The notes: a model not told the origin generated them from the letters alone. Counted from the first letter of the stretch, positions 11,681-24,419 are shown. The stretch is DNA of 64,000 nt from Agrypnia vestita (GCA_016648135.1 JADDOH010023046.1:86551-150550); one strand, 5' to 3'. Program-made: numbers and translations.

Positions 11681-13150
11681 TTTATCTTCATAACTTTTGA
11701 CATTAAGACATTATTGATTGAAAATTTTCAACTAATAACTCAAATAATAATAAGAATCTACCTGTAAAGTATTGTCGACTAACTCTGTTACAACCTGTAT
11801 ATAACAATTAATATATAATATAATAATATCGATCTTAAAATATAAACGTAAGATGCACCTTTCAAAGTGAAATATTTAGTCTTAAAGTTTATTTATTTAA
11901 TTTCGAGTATAAGTCAGTTTTATTTTCAACAAGATCCTTGAAAGAAATGTCCCTTCGAACAATATATTGTAAGCACCAGGTGTCATTGTAATATTTTTTT
12001 GGAAAAAAATGAATTCAAATTATTCTTAATGTTCTGGCACATATCGTCTGCGATACTAACGCTTTATAAATCACATTTGTAAATAATTGATGATACGCCT
12101 ACGATTTGAATATATTTCCTATTCAAATTCTATATTACACTTCTTGCAAATAATGTGTCGTGCCTGGGAGCTAAATCAAATCACACATTCGTGTCGAAAT
12201 ACAGCTTTGCCGAACTTTAAAAAAAACAGCATTGTAATTTTATTACTTCTAGGTCGATGAATTCGTCTGATTGTTGCTGTATCGCAATATGCTACAATTT
12301 GGTACACAAACATTTTAATGTTTATGGGATAGTTGAGGAAAATGCCTGATTGGATTTTATCGTAATTTTTTAATTAACCATTCAACATTTTATTTTATTT
12401 TGATTTATTACAAATTAAGGCAGACCTCAACTTGATGATTTTAGCTTACAGATAGATTTCAACCAACAAATATTTACTTTGACTTTTTCAAGTCATTGAG
12501 AAAGTTATACTAAATTTAGAGTTCCACGTGAAAGCAGAGCAACGCATCGTTATATCCTTATACAACTGTTGCCCTAACCCCATTTATATAAAAAAATTCT
12601 ATTACAAAATCATACAAGTCCGTTGATTTTCGAGGCTTACAAAGCGACTGACTATGAAAATCTGATTGATGTAGTCATCCACATCGTTCGTGGACATCAT
12701 CTATTTCCGATACCATAAAACCACCATCGTATCTAATATCTTTTTACTAATCTTTCCTCATTCGTTAATTCTGCGTGGCCAAATCACCTAATAATAATCT
12801 TAAATATGATAACCGCAATGCACCATACACATAGTATGAGGAGTTCATATGATGATGTATCTGTGGGGTACTGTTTCCCGGATCCTACTTTTGTACAATG
12901 CAATACAGGATGAAAACAGCTGATATGTATATAACAGAAAGCCGCAGTCAGTTTTATGGTGTTTATTTTATTTTCGGCAGAATAACGATGAGTGATTTGT
13001 CGCTCGACCTTGGTAGATAAAGGCGGTCATCGGTGCCAGCTGATTGGGTGCGACTGGAGTTGTCAACTTTGTTCCTGACCGCTTACGTAGCGGGTGCAGC
13101 AAGCGGTCAAGGTGAAGAAACGGGTCGTTGACACCACATAGCAATTACTC
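11681..13150. other. non-coding stretch with one GC-richer patch
   Basis: Nothing codable is recognised. The patch at 12985-13130 is GC-richer and contains GCGGTCA-like words repeated in both orientations, but no family is recognised. Confidence 0.4.
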
Positions 13151-13154
13151 TTGA

Positions 13155-13345
13155 AGAAGAATATATACATATACGTATGATATACTTGTGTATGTATAAT
13201 ACGACGATATACAAATTTTCAAGGGCAAGTATATTTTCACATTGAACTGATTCAAAAAATATGACTACTAACGGCTTTTAATTATTTCACTCTTGTAACC
13301 TTGCAACCTTGCAACCTTAGATTAATGTACGTCATCAGTTGATGA
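13155..13345 (+). repeat. interspersed repeat R1b (plus copy)
   Basis: This matches the minus strand of 8400-8615 over about 190 bp. CTTGCAACCTTGCAACCTTAG shows an 8-base micro-duplication absent from the other copy. Confidence 0.75.
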
Positions 13346-13349
13346 GTTT

Positions 13350-14690
13350 TTCCTGAGTACCTTATTCAATAAACAATTAACTAATTATGAGTTGTCTACT
13401 ACTTTGAGAGGAAATTTTCAACAGTATTTATGTACCCTAAGATCTTGTCTGTTCACACGCATAGTCACTCATAATAACGAAACTTATCAAAAAATTAGGA
13501 AAAAAGCTTGCTTCTAGATTTTAATAAACTGACTCGAGACAAAGTTAAATATGCTCTCAATGACCATGAAGAGGACGGAAAACTAATTAATCAAACAGAT
13601 CTTATCTCAAGAAAAGGAAGATCGCTGATGTTATAGAAGTTGGAGTGCACCCAGGATTATTATTATTAATCCTGCAATTGTGTATATATTGATTTATTAT
13701 ATACACGCCTAAGCCACCATATTTAAACTGCTTTCTGGTTATTTTCATTCCATTAATACAATTTTTTAACATTAAAGTTTAACGCATTATGAAAATAATT
13801 ATTTTTCTGTTTTTGAAGGGCATGCATAATTGTAAAAATATAAAAAGGAAAAAAATGACCCTCAGTTCTTCTCTGCTGTAAAATGTACGTCATCGTATAT
13901 AAATAACAAGTACACCTAGATCTATTTTTAAAAACTTATAGCAAAATTATTTTCTCTTCCACTTAAAAAGTGAAATGAAAAATGAGGCGGCGGAAATTAT
14001 TTCGCTAAGTGTTCCGTCAAATAAAGAATCCATTAGTGTCCGAGTGGCGACGCCACTGGAATAAATTGGATACATGAAATTTACGTAAAACAATGTAGCT
14101 GGACGGCAATTACCAGCAAACTGTAAGATTATTACTCCCTGGAATTCTCTCCTTTGTGTCGATGAAATGTTAATAGTGAACTGAATACTAAACAGTTTTA
14201 AGCACGGCATGCTGTGAATAATATGAAATCTGGTAATCAAAGTTTTCCATTCTTTATGCGCAAGGCTCAGGAATGAATCGATAAATATCTTCTTTCATGC
14301 TTTTATTATTTAAGTCTCTTTATCTGTGTGTTGTTTGTTGTGATAGAATCTTGTTATTGTTTTTTCACCCTGAATCTTTCAACATTTTTGTTAAGTGAAT
14401 AACTATATATTATCAAATCATTTTCGACATGATATGGTCATTATGATTAAAATTAGGAATCACGATACTCACATTAAATTAATAATCACGCCACCCACAA
14501 GCAAAAGCCGCAGAAACAGCCAAAGAACGTGCCGTTAGAAAATTTGTTTTAAAATTTAAAACAACGTGTTTAATATTTGGATGCCACATGAGTGATGTTA
14601 AAAAATTGATTACAAATCTATGCGAAGAAAGCGTATAAAAGGATGTCTTAATTTTTATTTATTTACTTGTTATAGTTTCCGTTTCACAAA
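13350..14690. other. AT-rich non-coding stretch
   Basis: Contains one 97-codon minus ORF (13947-14240) without a recognisable domain or codon pattern. I see no convincing gene. Confidence 0.4.
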
Positions 14691-14702
14691 ATGCCTGAAA
14701 AC

Positions 14703-14923
14703 CAGGGGCGTGCAGTGGGAACGTCGCAGCATGACTTTTACGTAACCAATTATTTGGAAAAATATCGGAATACAACACATATTTCGTAATATTTCTATCA
14801 CAATTGTTATCATAGCATTCATATTTTGATATATCATAAAAATGTGTAGCATATATATATTGGATTTCTATTTTATTCGTTTACAAAAAAGCCACGCTTC
14901 AATGTTCCAACTGCACGCGCCTG
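14703..14923. mobile_element. hAT-like MITE, 221 bp
   Basis: It begins CAGGGGCGTGCAG and ends CTGCACGCGCCTG, terminal inverted repeats with one mismatch over 13 bp. It is flanked by CTGAAAAC (14695-14702) and CTGAAGAT (14924-14931), a likely 8-bp target duplication with two changes. The 8-bp duplication and CAG-type ends fit hAT. There is no coding capacity. Confidence 0.75.
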
Positions 14924-15419
14924 CTGAAGATACAGTTTATTAATCGTCACTACCAATGTATTTAAAATGTTGGTAGAATGGGAAAATGCCTTTGAGCCAA
15001 AGGTCCAAGGAAGTAATTAAGCACGTCTTGTCAAAGAGGCACATAAAACACGTAAACATCCGGTAAACCCAACAGGGATGATGGCCTTGCATTGGAAACT
15101 TCTTACTACCCCGATCCTGCAAAATCAGCCGAGCAGAAAGCTTCACCCAAATAGCGAGCCTCTAATAGATGGATTTTGCACATAGCTCAATATTGTCACG
15201 GTTTACCACAGATAAATATTTACCAACATGTCATACTTTTGGTTCAAGATTGTAAACAATTACTTACAAGACCAAGGCTACAATTTAACGCTGGATATTT
15301 AATACAAACTCATATTTCGTCGTTTTCAAATTAAAATATTTAAATTTTTTTGTATTTCTTGGGTACTTACAATGTAACAATTTCTTTCTTCTCTCAATTC
15401 TCTTTCAGACATAGACAGT

Positions 15420-15481
15420 CCGTGTCATTAACGAGCGTTATTTAAATTAAAAGTTTTAAATAACGCTCGTTAATGACACGG
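15420..15481. repeat. perfect inverted repeat, 27-bp arms
   Basis: The arm at 15420-15446 and its exact reverse complement at 15455-15481 are separated by 8 bases. The arm contains GTCATTAACGAGCGTTA. No element is visible around it. Confidence 0.97.
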
Positions 15482-15555
15482 GCGTGTCGAAACTGGTAGT
15501 GTAAATTCTTTATTAAGTAACATATTGTACATTGTAAATTTAAACTCTTTAATAA

Positions 15556-15755
15556 TGTCTCAAATACAGAATATTTTGAGTTTGTTCAAATCTTTCAGAA
15601 CAGTGTTGGATTTATGTCACAGAGACATTATTAATCAGTAAAGTGATCACTTAAGCCAACCATAAAGATAGGTCATAAGTCCTATGTACACCCAAATGAC
15701 TTCTATACCTACTTTCCCATAATAAATACAGTTTCGTCTCTGTGAGATATCTATA
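15556..15755 (+). repeat. interspersed repeat family R2 copy
   Basis: It has the shared blocks ATATTTTGAGTTTGTTCAAA, AAAGTGATCACTTAAGC, GGTCATAAGTCCTATG, CTTCTATACCTACTTTCCC and GTTTCGTCTCTGTGAGA. The clearest relative is at 60056-60325. It is likely a short non-autonomous element; class not determined. Confidence 0.8.
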
Positions 15756-16205
15756 ATATACATTAATGTCTCAAATATTTTAACTGAAGTTTGATGAGAA
15801 AGTATGTAACAAATAGAAATCTATGTACCTATTAAAGTTTAACAAAAAAAATTGCATATATCTGTACCTATATGAATATTTAATATGACAGTCTATTCGG
15901 GGAGCAACAGAAAAATGACATTCTGTTTGCTTTGCAACTGAGAGGTGTCGGGATCGATATTTGGCGTCTCCAAAATTATTTAGAAGGGCTTGGAGGCGCC
16001 TAGTATCTCTTCTGGTAGACAGGTAAAAGTGAAAATAATAGATGGGTTTAAGTGAGAGTTTATGAAATTGTTAATGCAGTTTTATTATCCTTTGATTATA
16101 TATTATGTGAATGTAAGGGTTAGATGGATATTTAAACGAATGTAAGTGTTAAGTAAATACATGTAAGTTAGGTAAGTTCGTAGACCAGTTATTTTTTAAT
16201 CCACT

Positions 16206-16586
16206 TCAAAAGTTTCCAATCACCCCATTAGAAAAGTTGTACACATCCCAAAGTTGTACATAACATGTCTTATATTTTCCAGCAGCTTTTTTACTTTCTC
16301 GTTTACTATCGTTTATTTGTTTTTCACAATTATGGAAAAAGTACTTCGAACGTAGTTTATTAATGCTTTTATGTAAGTTTTTTAAACTTTCATTTCTATT
16401 GTCTATACTTTCTATCTGTGAAAAAAACAATATATATTTTTTTATAAATAATTTTATGGAGCGAACTGTAAATTTTGGATTCTTACAAATAAAGTTCCGG
16501 TTAGTTATATACCCCAATTCAAGTAAAAGCTCTAATTCGTTCTTTTTAAATTTAATAGCAGTGGTTAAATGTCCACTTATCATCAA
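16206..16586 (-). CDS. hypothetical ORF, 126 codons, unassigned
   Basis: An open frame rich in Lys, Asn, Ile and Phe, as expected from AT-rich DNA. The segment KQINDSKRESKKAAGKYKT is somewhat protein-like but no domain is recognised. It could be debris of a retroelement or chance. No splice sites or promoter support it. Confidence 0.15.
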   Translation of the reverse strand: MMISGHLTTAIKFKKNELELLLELGYITNRNFICKNPKFTVRSIKLFIKKYILFFSQIESIDNRNESLKNLHKSINKLRSKYFFHNCEKQINDSKRESKKAAGKYKTCYVQLWDVYNFSNGVIGNF

Positions 16587-16599
16587 CAGATAGAGTTTT

Positions 16600-18520
16600 A
16601 CGGTTTTACCTTATATTAAAGTGTAATTATTTAGTCATTATTCATGGACAGTTTTAATAATTAACCAGTTATATTAGAAAAAAGTTTTCGGCCTATCATG
16701 TTTATATAGTATATAATATACAGAACATATAATGTAAGTGTAAAGGTACTTGTAAACTAAAAATAAGTGGAAAAATTTGGTACTGTACTGACCATTCCGG
16801 TTTATTGACTTATTTATTCTGATCTCCGGTAATTATGTATATATTTCTACGAAAATACTTACGCATGGTAGGGTAAGTTTTAGGGTACACTGCTAAAATC
16901 TGATTGTATCAAATTTAGTTGTGAATTTATCAAAAAGCCACAGGCGGATTCTTAATTAAACCTTTTATTTCCTCCTCTAAATGTGATAATTTTTGGCATC
17001 ATCATTTTTTAATGACCATCATTCCATCAGTGCATTATTTGTTGCATTATTTGAATATTTGTAAAAATCATTGAAATTCAACGCTTACAACACAAAAATT
17101 AACCTTCACTTGCTGATTACTTGAGCCAAATCCAAGTCAGACCATTTAATCAACAAGGTATTAAAATTCATAATTTTAAATTAATTTTAAAATCTCCCAC
17201 AAAAAATATATCATTTTGTATAATAACACGGTTGTTTTTTTAAAGATAAATTTATTGTTAGCAAAATAAACAGTTTTGTATCGTTCCATTAATCCCTTAT
17301 AATGGGATGAATACGATAATTTTAACGCAGAAAAAAAAGCTTTAGTAATATCAAAATTCGATATCAACTGTTTGCACTTTGCCGTGCGGAATATCATGTC
17401 AGTGGTGAAAATTTTTGCCACGAGTATCAACTGTCAATTTCGAGTATCGTTCGAATATATAAATAAAATAAATAAAACATATAAATAAAATAGTTTTTAA
17501 ATGTCACTTTTTCACAATAAAATTTGTAACTTCGACGCCATCACTTTGCGTGTGATGAAATATTATTTATTAAATATATTTAATAAATATTAAATATTGA
17601 ATACATTTTCGCAAATGTAAAAATTGGGGTGGTCACCTTTTGTTAAATTGTGTGGAATATTAAATTGAATTATAAAGTTTGGACCCCTAATGTGTCTAAA
17701 GCTAGCCTACCGCTACACTCACGCACTGAGTAAACCTAAAATGCTTTACAGATCATTGAACGGTTTCAAAATAAAATTTTACTAGGGCGAGGGCGCGATG
17801 AATCAGTTTTACGTAACGAAATTTTTCGTATAAACACTCAGCGGCTTTTGAAAATCTGGGTCACTTTCAAAATTAAGTACCAGATATTTCAGAAAAAATT
17901 ACCGAATAACCAATCCTTAGATCGCTTGCACCGGTGTACATGTAAATAGGATCGATTATGCAATATTTTTTTATTAATTTTGCAATTTGTAAGAGATTCA
18001 AAAAAATATGAACACACTTATAAAGATACATAGCAATATATATTCATCGAAAAAATATTTTCATCACAGAGAGTCGCACGCGGAGTTTATTAATGCCGAT
18101 TTAGCTTCATTTTATAGGCAGAAATAAATTAAAATCATAAATAAAAATATATAAATAAATATGTGGGGTATATAAGCAATGGCAGCAATGTCCAAAAAAA
18201 CTTTGAATGCAGTCATAGACGATTACTAATTTATAATATACCTACTGATTTCGAGATTTTGTATTCTTATTTTATTTAGTTTTATAATTAATTTTTTTTA
18301 TTTATTCTTTTAGTGATTTTGTAGGAAAAATAGCCAATAAGCTTGTAGAAAATATGATTTTGGAAGGTAAAGATATATTAAATCCATAATTCAGTACATT
18401 TTAAACTAGTAATCCTCGGCGACTGCATTCAAAACATTTTTTTATTTTTCGGATATTGCTTTTAAATAATACAAATATAAATAATTTATTAGAGATAATT
18501 TAAAATCACAAAAATAATTT
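16600..18520. other. AT-rich non-coding stretch
   Basis: No gene recognised. A 26-bp AT-only palindrome lies at 17564-17589. Confidence 0.45.
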
Positions 18521-18529
18521 ATGGAATAT

Positions 18530-18665
18530 TAAAAATGTTCTTAGGTTTTCACGGCCACTCAGAATCTTCTGGTTTGGGTCTTCAGGGGTATTATGCCGTG
18601 TTATTACGAACTTTCTGGCCGACGTTTCGGATCCCATTGCAGGGTCCATCACCAGGGCATATGTG
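18530..18665 (-). repeat. repeat family R3 copy with hammerhead-like motif
   Basis: It contains ATGTTCTTAGGTTTTCACGG, AGAATCTTCTGGTTTGGGTC, CTGGCCGACGTTTCGGATCC and CCATCACCAGGGC. Read on minus, the last part (18655-18621) is CUGGUGA, an extra U, a paired arm GGACCC/GGGAUCC, then GAAAC and GUC. The core has A6 changed to G. This copy is uninterrupted and serves as reference for the insertion in the copy at 63199. Confidence 0.85.
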
Positions 18666-19769
18666 TTGAATGGAATATTTTCCGAAATAAAGTCATTATT
18701 TAAAATAATAAAAAAATCTCGAAATATTAGGTAAAATGATAACTGAAAAGCAATTGTGATTTAGTTTTAGCGTCTATTAAGTCGGAATTCATATAATTCC
18801 ATTTCGAAAATCTAATTGGCTAATCAAAATTTAACGAGGGGTAGGTAAATGGTGGTAATGTTAGTTCTAAAATTTTTATATCTACTCTTCTCTATCTCAA
18901 ATGATCATAATATTAAATTTTACTTAAATTTCATTTTAAAAAGATTCAAGCACATTCAAAAGTAAAAAAAAAAGACCTTTATATATTATCCCTGCACGGA
19001 AGATGTTGTATTATTATAAGAAGATCGTTCTATAAGCTGTGTCAAAGAAGAGGATGAAGTAATTTAAGCTCAATATTGTAAAATGAATATAGTTATTTGA
19101 ATCGAAACTTTTCAAAATATGTCTTGTGTGATAATTTTCTACTAGTAATCGGTACGTTCCAAACACTATTTGTTCTATCTTTTACTGTTACATTTCTTTA
19201 CATATCTTTCACATCTTTTCCATTAAATTTAAACATTGAAACCAAGTACATAATCCTGACTTGTTTTTTTAAGGCTGTTGAATTCCTTCCACCGTAATAT
19301 TATGCGTAACGGTGCTGGGCCTCAGAGGCTTTTTCTTTCGGTATTTTTAATCAGCCCCCAACTTCTATTCTCGTCACTTCTTCTGAGTGGATTTTCTGCA
19401 ATGAATGTTAAGTGCCTTCAATTCTTGAAACTTTAAAGTGATTGTTAATGTAGGTCTTCTTACACATTTTGTGACCTTCAAATAAATTGCATTTGTGCTT
19501 GTAATGGTTACTGGTTGAAGTTATTATGATTATTTTGCTGAAAAGGCAGTCAGTTAAATTTATTTTCATTGCTCAAATTACTGAATGTTTTATTTATTAG
19601 CATATCGAATGAAATTTATCTAAACGTATTGAATGAGCAATAAAATAAGCAAGTAAAGTGCAATGTATTATTTAAAAAAATATACTAATAAAACTTTTTT
19701 AAAATTTTAATTGCCGATTAATAAATAACATCAAATTTTAAAGAGTTAAGGTTATTATTACGGTCGTTA

Positions 19770-19941
19770 GATGTATTTAACTGAAAATGGTTAAGTTTAT
19801 TTTATACAAAGCGAATGTTTTTCCCAGAAACGATTCTCGACGTTTAGTTGAAGTCGTATTCAATGAAACGTCGAGAATCGTTTCTCGGAAAAACACACGC
19901 TTCGTATAAAATATCCGTAACCATTTACAGTTAAAAACATC
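19770..19941. repeat. hairpin element R4, ~75-bp arms
   Basis: The left arm (19770-19845) and right arm (19865-19941) are reverse complements with few mismatches. AACGATTCTCGACGTTT pairs with AAACGTCGAGAATCGTT, and the ends read GATGTATTTAACTG and CAGTTAAAAACATC. The right arm matches 30330-30412. It looks like two inverted copies of the end of one repeat. Confidence 0.85.
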
Positions 19942-20099
19942 AAATTTGTACTAAAATTTGTTTGTGCAACGATTCATTTTATAAACCGGAAACAATTTCC
20001 TTAATTGAAGTGACTTTCGAAACCGATTGTTTAGGTATATTTACATGAGTTGTTATATAATATAAACAAAATTCATTAAAAATTTGATAGATATGAATA

Positions 20100-20190
20100 A
20101 CCACAATGTATGTCAGGACAGAAGAGTATGGCGCTCTATCCTCTCTGCCTACCCCCACGGGGAAACGGCGTGATGGTAAGTCAGTTAGTT
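20100..20190 (+). repeat. LINE 3'-end tail copy
   Basis: It contains CTCTATCCTCTCTGCCTAC and GGCGTGATGGT, the same tail as at 25050-25110 and 35690-35780. There it follows a LINE C-terminus, so this is probably a 5'-truncated LINE insertion. Confidence 0.5.
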
Positions 20191-20199
20191 AGTTATGTA

Positions 20200-21640
20200 T
20201 TATAAAGTTATAAAATTTAATTAATATTTCCATTGATAAAAATACATGTGTTAATAAAGAAATAACTTCTTTTTCATCATCTTTTTTTAGGCCCGTTGAC
20301 ATGTTTTTGCTGCTATATTGTCCTCTTGGGAGTTGGACTATTAGCTTTTAAGTGGTCGTCCTAGAGGTCTGTTTCTCTGGGGAGCTTGGTCTCTTGCTGC
20401 TTTTGTGGCTCTGGAGTCTGTCAAAAACAACGCAAAATGGTGTAATATAAATTAATCGATCAGCTGAGAAGCTAAATCAGACTATTAAAGGTTTTTAGAA
20501 TAAAGTTGATTCCCAAAAAATGTAACGATTTATATAAAAGTAACTGTAATGGAAACATCCATAACATTGTAAATTGTCTCTGTATAGTGCATGTGGCGTG
20601 GTTCATTGTATTAGCGATATCTGGGAAGATTGTATAGAAGTAGAGTGTATTGTTAAGGATAAACCTGTTAAGGATATTCGCAGATGGATGGGCTAGGCCT
20701 TGATTTCTTTCACAACGCTGAAATAGGTGACTGGTTCAATATATCATAACAAAAAGGTGACAGTTTGGGTTACATTGATTGATTAGTTAAACAGTGAATA
20801 TACGTAAAAACGTTTGTTTCCAAAGATCGATCTTTAAAGATCGTTGATGTAAATGAACGCCGCTTCGTGCATTTAAATGTTGTCTATTACATTCTGCATG
20901 TAGAGAAGATTGAACTATTTGAACTAATGAATTTTATGGATCTTCACCCTCAAGACAACTTAAAACCCACACTATATTATTATTGTTATATGATAATATT
21001 GCGCAGATCTATAGGCGTTGTGGAAATACCCTTCATGGAGAGATAATATTTCATATTTTATAATAAAACAACTAGTAATTATTCACAATATGCTAAACCA
21101 GAAAATCAAAGGATATGAGTCTATCCCCAGCGGATGCGAACCGGGACGAATAAATCATTCATTTTGAGCAAATAACGCAAATAATATTATTTGTGGCATA
21201 ATCACAATAAAATCGTTACATTTAAAGATACCAACAAAGAATGGGTAGAATTGTGATCGGAGGCTACTCAAAAAGTTATAAGTTTATTAAATTTTATCTT
21301 GAGCAATCACTTTTTTTTCTAAAAATCTGAATAAATCATAATTCATTACAAAAACAAAAAAAAAACACATAAAATAACATCACTCCTTGTGAAGGCTTGT
21401 TGTTAAACCTATTGTTCAACTTGGAATTCTAAGTGCATGTATGAAAAAATATCACGCGCCAATTTTTCCTTTTTTTTTGGATTTACATTGTCTATTATAA
21501 CTTTAGTTAAATTACTTTGCCACTTGTATTATTATGTGTCATTCAATTCGAAAAAGATTTTTCTTAAATTAAAAGATCCATAAAATTGACTTACATAATT
21601 ATAGCGTTTGATTATTGTATCTATTCAAACACATAAGAGA
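20200..21640. other. non-coding stretch
   Basis: No gene or bounded element recognised. A GC-richer patch at 20285-20440 has no ORF of note. Confidence 0.4.
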
Positions 21641-21650
21641 GTAGGCAGGA

Positions 21651-21794
21651 ATGAGACAGATTTTGGATTTGTTCCGGGCAGCGCAGGACAGAGAAGTTTT
21701 CCCACAAATGATCGCCAACATCGCCGTCGCGTCGGAGTCGGCGTCGCGGGGAACTGAGAGAGTAAAGAAATTAGAAGAAGGCTGTATCCATTAA
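21651..21794 (+). CDS. short GC-rich ORF or exon, 47 aa, unassigned
   Basis: ATG at 21651 opens MRQILDLFRAAQDREVF and runs through a GC-rich, Ala/Ser/Arg/Glu-rich segment to TAA at 21792. Composition contrasts strongly with the AT-rich flanks and the residue mix looks like a real amphipathic segment. GGCAG just before the ATG and GAGA|GTAAAG near 21764 could be acceptor and donor sites, so an internal exon is also possible. No family is recognised. Confidence 0.25.
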   Translation: MRQILDLFRAAQDREVFPQMIANIAVASESASRGTERVKKLEEGCIH

Positions 21795-21843
21795 ACACAG
21801 AGATGCAAAGTTGATAAAATGGGATGTTAGTATTGGCTCGAAG

Positions 21844-21881
21844 ATATCACCATCGTATACATATGTATACGATGGTGATAT
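21844..21881. repeat. perfect 38-bp palindrome
   Basis: ATATCACCATCGTATACAT is followed immediately by its exact reverse complement, with no loop. Confidence 0.97.
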
Positions 21882-21889
21882 TTATCTCA

Positions 21890-22830
21890 ATAAAATGTCA
21901 TAAAATAAATTTCACCGTGTACGCGCTCCCTTTAAACTTTTGTTATGAAACTATTTCTATAAGTTAGTTCATAGTTTAAGTGGAATAGTCTGAGTGGCAG
22001 AAAAAATATACATAGTTTAGGCCCACCAGAACTTCACACCGTTCCCGAGGCGAAATAGTTTTCTGTAGAGGAGAATCTTTGTGATTATATTACAGACTTT
22101 AAGAACTGACTTAAATGTTGTTAATTAAATCTCTTCCAAAATTGAATATTGTTTTTTTATTAATAACGTATTTCATTGACTATAATAATATTCGATTTTT
22201 TTTCTATTTTTGTGTTTTTGTTATCGATGAGCGTCTTAGTATCGATTACGTCTTACAATTGCTGTAAAAATGCAATTGTAACAATCCCCTTGTCGTTTCA
22301 GTTAGCTAACCACATTAGTTGAAGGTCTTTCGTTGTCATCTTCTGGTAGGAAAAATGGCAGAATACCCTTCAAATGCTCATAGAATATAGTGGGACAATG
22401 TTGAGGATATGCTGCTTCACTAATTGCCTAACCTATTAATGGCACAGAGTTGAGAAATAGAGAAGAAGACCTTAAGAACAACGAAGTGATTTTGGAATGT
22501 GATTGAGAAAAGTTCCACACAAGTTTAGTCTCAAATGATTGATATAAAGTAAATACACACAACATATTCACGAAATGATTTTCTTATATTGCATGAATTC
22601 GATTGTTATAACAATATTTTACGATTTTCTTAAAAATTAAATTTTATTGTATATATTTAAAAATAAAGTTTTGTCTTCGTCAATAGATTAAATGCAATAC
22701 AACATATGTTTCAGTCTATAATTATTAGTAAGAGTAATAAAAATAATAAGTATGATTTCATTTAAACGCGTCTATTTAACTGATTTTTTAGAAATGTATT
22801 AATGGTTTTATAATAATCATTTGTTCCTCA
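21890..22830. other. AT-rich non-coding stretch
   Basis: I see no coding or structural feature that stands out. Confidence 0.4.
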
Positions 22831-22839
22831 AACACAGCA

Positions 22840-23065
22840 ATATTATTTTGTGGTGACATTATAATTATATTTTATTGAAATAAACTTTGTTTACACCACT
22901 TTTTTGTTGAAAAAAAATTCAATTTAAAAAAAAAAATTGTTAGTATACAATTGTTATCCTGACGAAGGGGCCATGGGCTCTGAAACATGTCGAATTTTTT
23001 TTCACCAAAAAAGTTGTGTACACAAAGTTTATTTCTATAAAATATAGTAATCATTTGTCTTACGT
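22840..23065. mobile_element. Penelope-type tail, inverted pair
   Basis: The minus-oriented tail at about 22870-22915 and the plus-oriented tail at about 23000-23042 (AACAAAGTTTATTTC type) face each other. The plus copy is preceded by a hammerhead-like motif at 22959-22986 (CUGACGA, extra A, imperfect stem, GAAAC). GGTGACATTATAATTATA outside the left tail recurs inverted at 30590-30610. The 75-codon minus ORF is inside the repeat. Confidence 0.65.
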
Positions 23066-23069
23066 AAGA

Positions 23070-24400
23070 ATGGTATTTCTGCCTTTGATAATATCTCAAA
23101 TAGAAGAATATTTACCTTACTTATAAATAGACTTCCAGTAAAACAAACAAATTTCCTTTGATTTATTCAATCGAATAAAAACATATTGTCATTTTTTCAT
23201 TTTCGAAGAATATTTTTCAACGATAAAAAGATTTGTAAATCGTGCTAAAAATATTTCCAATCAATCTAAGCAATTACGGAATATAAATACGACGTTCGGA
23301 ATATTATTTATTTAGTCGAATGAGCACTTTTCTTTTTATTTCATATAATTCGATGTGATCACATTTAGGAAATACTATTTATTCCCGAATCTTCTAAACC
23401 GGTGACCTTTGCAAAAATTCACTTATTATATTTTTCCCTAGAAGAATTCAAGAAGATATATAAAGTTTGCTGTTTTTGGATTTATTGCAGGATTAGGGCG
23501 TTATGGTTCATGTATTTACTTGTTTTGTTCTACAATTGTATTTGTCTTTAGATACTTGTCTATATTTTTTAACATTTTACTACTCAAAATAATCAGAGAT
23601 ATTTTTCTCTTCTCCTGGTATCATCTGATCATTCAGAGATCATTCTGGCTACAAAAAATCTTATTGACAAATATATTGAAGAGCGATCATGCAGTTGTCT
23701 CAATGAACGCCATTCAACGATTTTTTATGTTAGAAAAAAGTGATTATAATTTTGACCTATGCGTTACTTCTGGGGAAAGAATGTACAATATAGATTTTCT
23801 TTTGCATTCACTATACTTTCTTCTTCTAAATCCGATCTTAGACTTATAAGGACATGAATTATTTGATTGGACTGGACTGGAAGAACTGAACATGATTAAG
23901 GCAATATCTGAGGAAAAGTTTAAGCACGACCATTACTACTTGGTCATATATAGATTATAGTTCTTGTATTTCGAATTCTTAAACTCTTCTTTAGTATTCC
24001 TCATTCCTCAAACAAAAATGAATTATGGGAAAAAATATTTTTATATTTGGTTGAAGGAAAGATATATAATGAACAATTTTCGTATGTACTCGTACATAAA
24101 TTTGTCTGAAATAATTTGACAAATGAATGCTTTATATTATACAATTATTATGTTTATCATAATAATAATTTTTTATTACAAACATAATAATAGGACTTTT
24201 TACAGAAATAAATAATATTCACCACTTTTCATAAAACAACTTGAAAAGCTTTGTAAACATGACGCGGAAAATTCGAGTGAGTTCTATGTCAATTTTATGT
24301 TAACGTTGTGAAAATAAAATAAGCAAATGTATGTATTGGTAAATAGTATATTATGCATGGCTCTAATAGAATTCTAAATAAAGTAAAATGATTCTGTAGT
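23070..24400. other. AT-rich non-coding stretch
   Basis: A 109-codon ORF at 23520-23849 has no recognisable domain and AT-driven composition. I do not call it a gene. Confidence 0.4.
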
Positions 24401-24419
24401 TCAAAATATGGTTTCATTT

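Noticed and set aside
13947..14240. 97-codon minus ORF as an exon.
   Set aside because: I could not find matching splice sites or a family resemblance.
23520..23849. 109-codon ORF as a hypothetical gene.
   Set aside because: AT-driven residue composition, no motif, no splice or promoter support; kept only as a note in the region entry.
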